Below, piece by piece: positions 61,702 to 64,000 of a DNA stretch of 64,000 bases. The notes under the pieces were generated by a model that was given only the letters and a program-made list of their open reading frames with translations, did not search any database and was not told the origin of the DNA. Both the position numbers and the translations under genes were made by a program. Every line of letters begins with the position of its first letter. The first letter of the stretch is position 1. Source of the DNA: Roseovarius sp. MMSF_3281 (GTDB taxonomy: Bacteria > Pseudomonadota > Alphaproteobacteria > Rhodobacterales > Rhodobacteraceae); assembly GCF_030733685.1 (NCBI RefSeq), contig NZ_JASHIM010000010.1:1-64000 (forward strand), in the 5' to 3' direction.

Positions 61702-64000
61702 GGGACCGGGCCCCACATTACGCTGGCCTCGTCCGCCGAGTGGCAATGGCGCTGGGCCTGTGCCTGACCGCACTGCCGCTGCATGCACAAGACACCTGCG
61801 GCCCTGAAGACCCTCCGCCGGTGCCGCTGTGCTCGGTCGGCGGAATGATAGAGGCGGTCAACCCGGCACAGGCCCTCGACGTTTTCGGCAACCTTAACCC
61901 GGACGCCTTTTCTGGCGGTGCGAACGCCGATTTGATGCCGGGCCAGGCCAGCCTGACCCTGTCCGGCGGGATCAGCGCGGGCGGCGCGGCCTGTGCGCGC
62001 CATGTTGCGGCCAAGCGCGTAGGGGGAACACGCGGCGTGCCTGGTCTCGACCAGGGGGCGGTCGATTTCATCGAGGAGATGTCGGGTGAAGACATAAATG
62101 TTCCGCAGGCCAGCGGCGGCACACGGCGTGCGGTCTTCGACATCTTCAGCCCCAACCTGATCTCGTACCAGGGTGGCGGCCTCGGGCAACCGCTTGGGTA
62201 TCGGCATGGCGGTGTCGGTGGATGGCCGCGCAACAGCGGTGCACATCTAACCATCGCGCTGATCGATGCCGGGCCGGGCGATCTGCGGGCCGGTCAAAGC
62301 TACGAGGCGCGCGCCGTCGGCAGCGATGGAGACGGCGACCCGGCGGATATATTTACCGCCTGGACCGGGCAGATCCGCTCGCGCCCATATCCGCCGCCGA
62401 ATGACGAAGAGCAACGCCGCGAACAGGAATTGGAAAAGCGCACCTGCCACGCCTTGCGCGAAGCGTTTCTGGAAACCCTCGACCAATCAGCCGTCCCGCT
62501 GGACGCGACCGTGGGACGGCAGGCCAGAGACATGGATTGCGATATGGATGGCGTCGGGCAAGCGGGCACCCGAACGCAGGCCGCCGGGGGCACCCTGTCG
62601 GGTATGGTCCATATCGAGCGGATCACTGACAGCAAGGTGATCGGGCGGTTCGATCTCTCGGGTAGGGCCCGGATCGAACGCGAGCGACGGACATGGAGCC
62701 CCCGAGGCCCCGGCCGGGTCGATATCGACAGCGACGACGGCGACGAAACCCTGCGCGTGACCGGGCGCTTCGCGGCGCCAAACATGCGCAACATGGGCTT
62801 TGCCCACCCCGGACTCGAAATCGCCCAAGCGCCTTCGGATGGCGCCGCCTCGATCGCGGAACTGCGCCTGATCGCGCACCGGCCCGCCCGCGACGAAAAG
62901 AACCTCCCCTGGGATGACCCGGGCATCCGCCTCACCTTCGACCGACCGCTTGACCCGGCTTCGGTCACGCCTGCGGCGATCAAGCTGGAATTCGGTCTGG
63001 CCAACGGCCAGGGCGGCACGGTCATGGCCCCGATCAAGACCCGCCCGCGCCTGACGGGCAGCGATACCGTGGTCGTCACACCGCAAGACCCGATGCGGGA
63101 CGGAGTGCGCTACCGCGTGACGGTTCGTGCAGGACCGTCCGGTATACGTGGTGCGGAAGGCGAACAGATGGCTGTTGATCAGGCATGGGGCTTCGAAACG
63201 ATGGTCGATCTGGATGACAACGAATTCATGAACACCGGGCTTGCATCGCATCTCGATTGGCGCGAAGGCGTGGAAAGCGACACCATCCAGGTCGCGACAA
63301 ACGCACCGCTGGTCCGCGACAAACCCGCCGCCATCCGCATTTATCCCAAGTGGCGCCCCGATCCGCAGATCGCTCCGGGCTGGCAGGTGACAGAGTTCAG
63401 GGCCCATGTCCGGGCGCGCCCGGCTTTCGACCCGAAGGCGCCGCTGCTCGTGCCCGAGCGCCGCGATCTACGCCTCCGCCGGCCGGATATGTTCACCGAC
63501 GAGGAACGCCGCAAAGGCGAGAACAGCGTTACGCTGTTTGGCTGGACCCCCGAATACGAAGAAATCGCGGCACTGCGCGCCGAGATCGAACCGGTCCGCG
63601 AGTGCGAGGAGTCTCCCCGAGTCTTCTCCGGGGTGGAGTCGCTGGATTGGGATCCGCTCGACCGCGACCTGTCGCTCGGATATGTCTTCGCCGAAGTCGG
63701 CCCTTGGGCCGATGGTGTGCCTCCCGGGCGTCGCCAGGAAGGCGCGCAGGCCGCACGGTCAGCTGAAACCTTCATCGAACAACTTTTCCCGGTAGGCGAA
63801 GCGCGGATCGAACCGGGGCCCGCCGTGCCCTTCTCTCCCGATTTCGCGGAGGACCTTGCGGCCACCATACGCGAAATCGCCATGGCCGAGTCGTTGGCCG
63901 GCACTCTGGACGACTCCGTACCTGAGAATTGGCTGGACTCGCTTGACGCTTATGACGGCAATAGCATGTCACTCCTGCGCGCGGCCAAAGGCGCGCTCAG
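61698..64000 (+). CDS. Very large exported protein with an Ig-like domain, partial
   Basis: At least 767 codons, open at the right edge. GTG start overlaps the upstream stop (GTGA); signal peptide includes VAMALGLCLTALPLHAQ. Residues about 410-490 form a bacterial Ig-like (SbsA/Big-type) domain: GIRLTFDRPLDPASVTPAAI through DGVRYRVTVRAG. The region before contains a cysteine-rich beginning (CGPEDPPPVPLC) and Asp/Gly-rich loops (VGSDGDGDPAD; MDCDMDGVG) that may bind calcium. The following part (about 515-767) is not recognised. It may be a surface or secreted adhesin or enzyme; the missing end is needed to tell. Confidence 0.8.
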   Translation, partial: MRDRAPHYAGLVRRVAMALGLCLTALPLHAQDTCGPEDPPPVPLCSVGGMIEAVNPAQALDVFGNLNPDAFSGGANADLMPGQASLTLSGGISAGGAACARHVAAKRVGGTRGVPGLDQGAVDFIEEMSGEDINVPQASGGTRRAVFDIFSPNLISYQGGGLGQPLGYRHGGVGGWPRNSGAHLTIALIDAGPGDLRAGQSYEARAVGSDGDGDPADIFTAWTGQIRSRPYPPPNDEEQRREQELEKRTCHALREAFLETLDQSAVPLDATVGRQARDMDCDMDGVGQAGTRTQAAGGTLSGMVHIERITDSKVIGRFDLSGRARIERERRTWSPRGPGRVDIDSDDGDETLRVTGRFAAPNMRNMGFAHPGLEIAQAPSDGAASIAELRLIAHRPARDEKNLPWDDPGIRLTFDRPLDPASVTPAAIKLEFGLANGQGGTVMAPIKTRPRLTGSDTVVVTPQDPMRDGVRYRVTVRAGPSGIRGAEGEQMAVDQAWGFETMVDLDDNEFMNTGLASHLDWREGVESDTIQVATNAPLVRDKPAAIRIYPKWRPDPQIAPGWQVTEFRAHVRARPAFDPKAPLLVPERRDLRLRRPDMFTDEERRKGENSVTLFGWTPEYEEIAALRAEIEPVRECEESPRVFSGVESLDWDPLDRDLSLGYVFAEVGPWADGVPPGRRQEGAQAARSAETFIEQLFPVGEARIEPGPAVPFSPDFAEDLAATIREIAMAESLAGTLDDSVPENWLDSLDAYDGNSMSLLRAAKGAL

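Noticed and set aside
1..64000. CRISPR arrays or ribosomal RNA genes
   Set aside because: No regularly spaced repeats and no rRNA segments were seen anywhere in the window.

Overview
The window looks like a chromosomal segment of a marine alphaproteobacterium of the Rhodobacteraceae (Roseobacter group). The signs are GC-rich, densely packed genes, TAXI-type TRAP transport, a form II Cox-like molybdenum hydroxylase, FAD/GcvT methylamine-type dehydrogenases, DUF6280-like and DUF938 proteins, and a family-typical intergenic repeat upstream of valS. The species cannot be named from sequence alone.

Layout. 1-2.4 kb: a leftward thiamine-precursor operon (thiY-like, tenA, ABC ATPase) behind a TPP riboswitch. 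2.5-14.1 kb: two nitric-oxide signalling units flank a transport block. The first is an H-NOX protein coupled to a GGDEF diguanylate cyclase; the second is a FIST/NosP-like protein coupled to a NahK-like hybrid histidine kinase with a LuxR-type response regulator. Between them lie a fused TRAP permease, its TAXI binding protein, an FAD amine/amino-acid oxidoreductase and a divergent LysR regulator. 14.2-19.7 kb: a coxG-S-L-M cluster (form II), flanked by two decayed genes (a family 3 solute-binding protein and an M20-type amidohydrolase). 19.7-25.6 kb: housekeeping genes idi, tRNA-Glu, recJ, glpX, hom, a small lipoprotein and a TetR regulator.

25.76-31.46 kb: an integrated island of about 5.7 kb in the tRNA-Cys gene, bounded by 47-bp direct repeats. 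It carries a tyrosine recombinase with a small coupled gene, a membrane-anchored SNase-like nuclease, a 595-aa protein with a C-terminal HEPN-like motif, and small unknowns. Its base composition is visibly AT-richer than the flanks.

31.7-54.9 kb: core genes including pcm-like, tolC, a PopZ/DUF2497-like protein, cobQ, efp, a fructosamine kinase-like protein, ygfZ, a glycosyltransferase, a tyrosine phosphatase, a class V aminotransferase, a hisC-like gene, valS, an HD-domain protein, an inositol monophosphatase, a dimethylglycine/sarcosine dehydrogenase-like protein, a GH25 lysozyme, DUF937, a CMD-family protein, DUF938 and an aldo/keto reductase. Most are in short or convergent pairs, several separated by recognisable hairpin terminators.

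55.1-64.0 kb: a decayed IS3-family element, then a LuxR-type regulator divergent from a tightly coupled operon of five exported proteins: vWA plus lectin-like domain, WG repeats, an unknown, a DUF4412-like protein, and a very large protein with an Ig-like domain that runs off the window. This operon is the least explained and most interesting unit here. Also unusual are the two neighbouring NO-sensor modules, the HEPN-bearing island, and a recurring 15-bp palindrome (GTAC-N5-GTAC) found at three separate intergenic locations.
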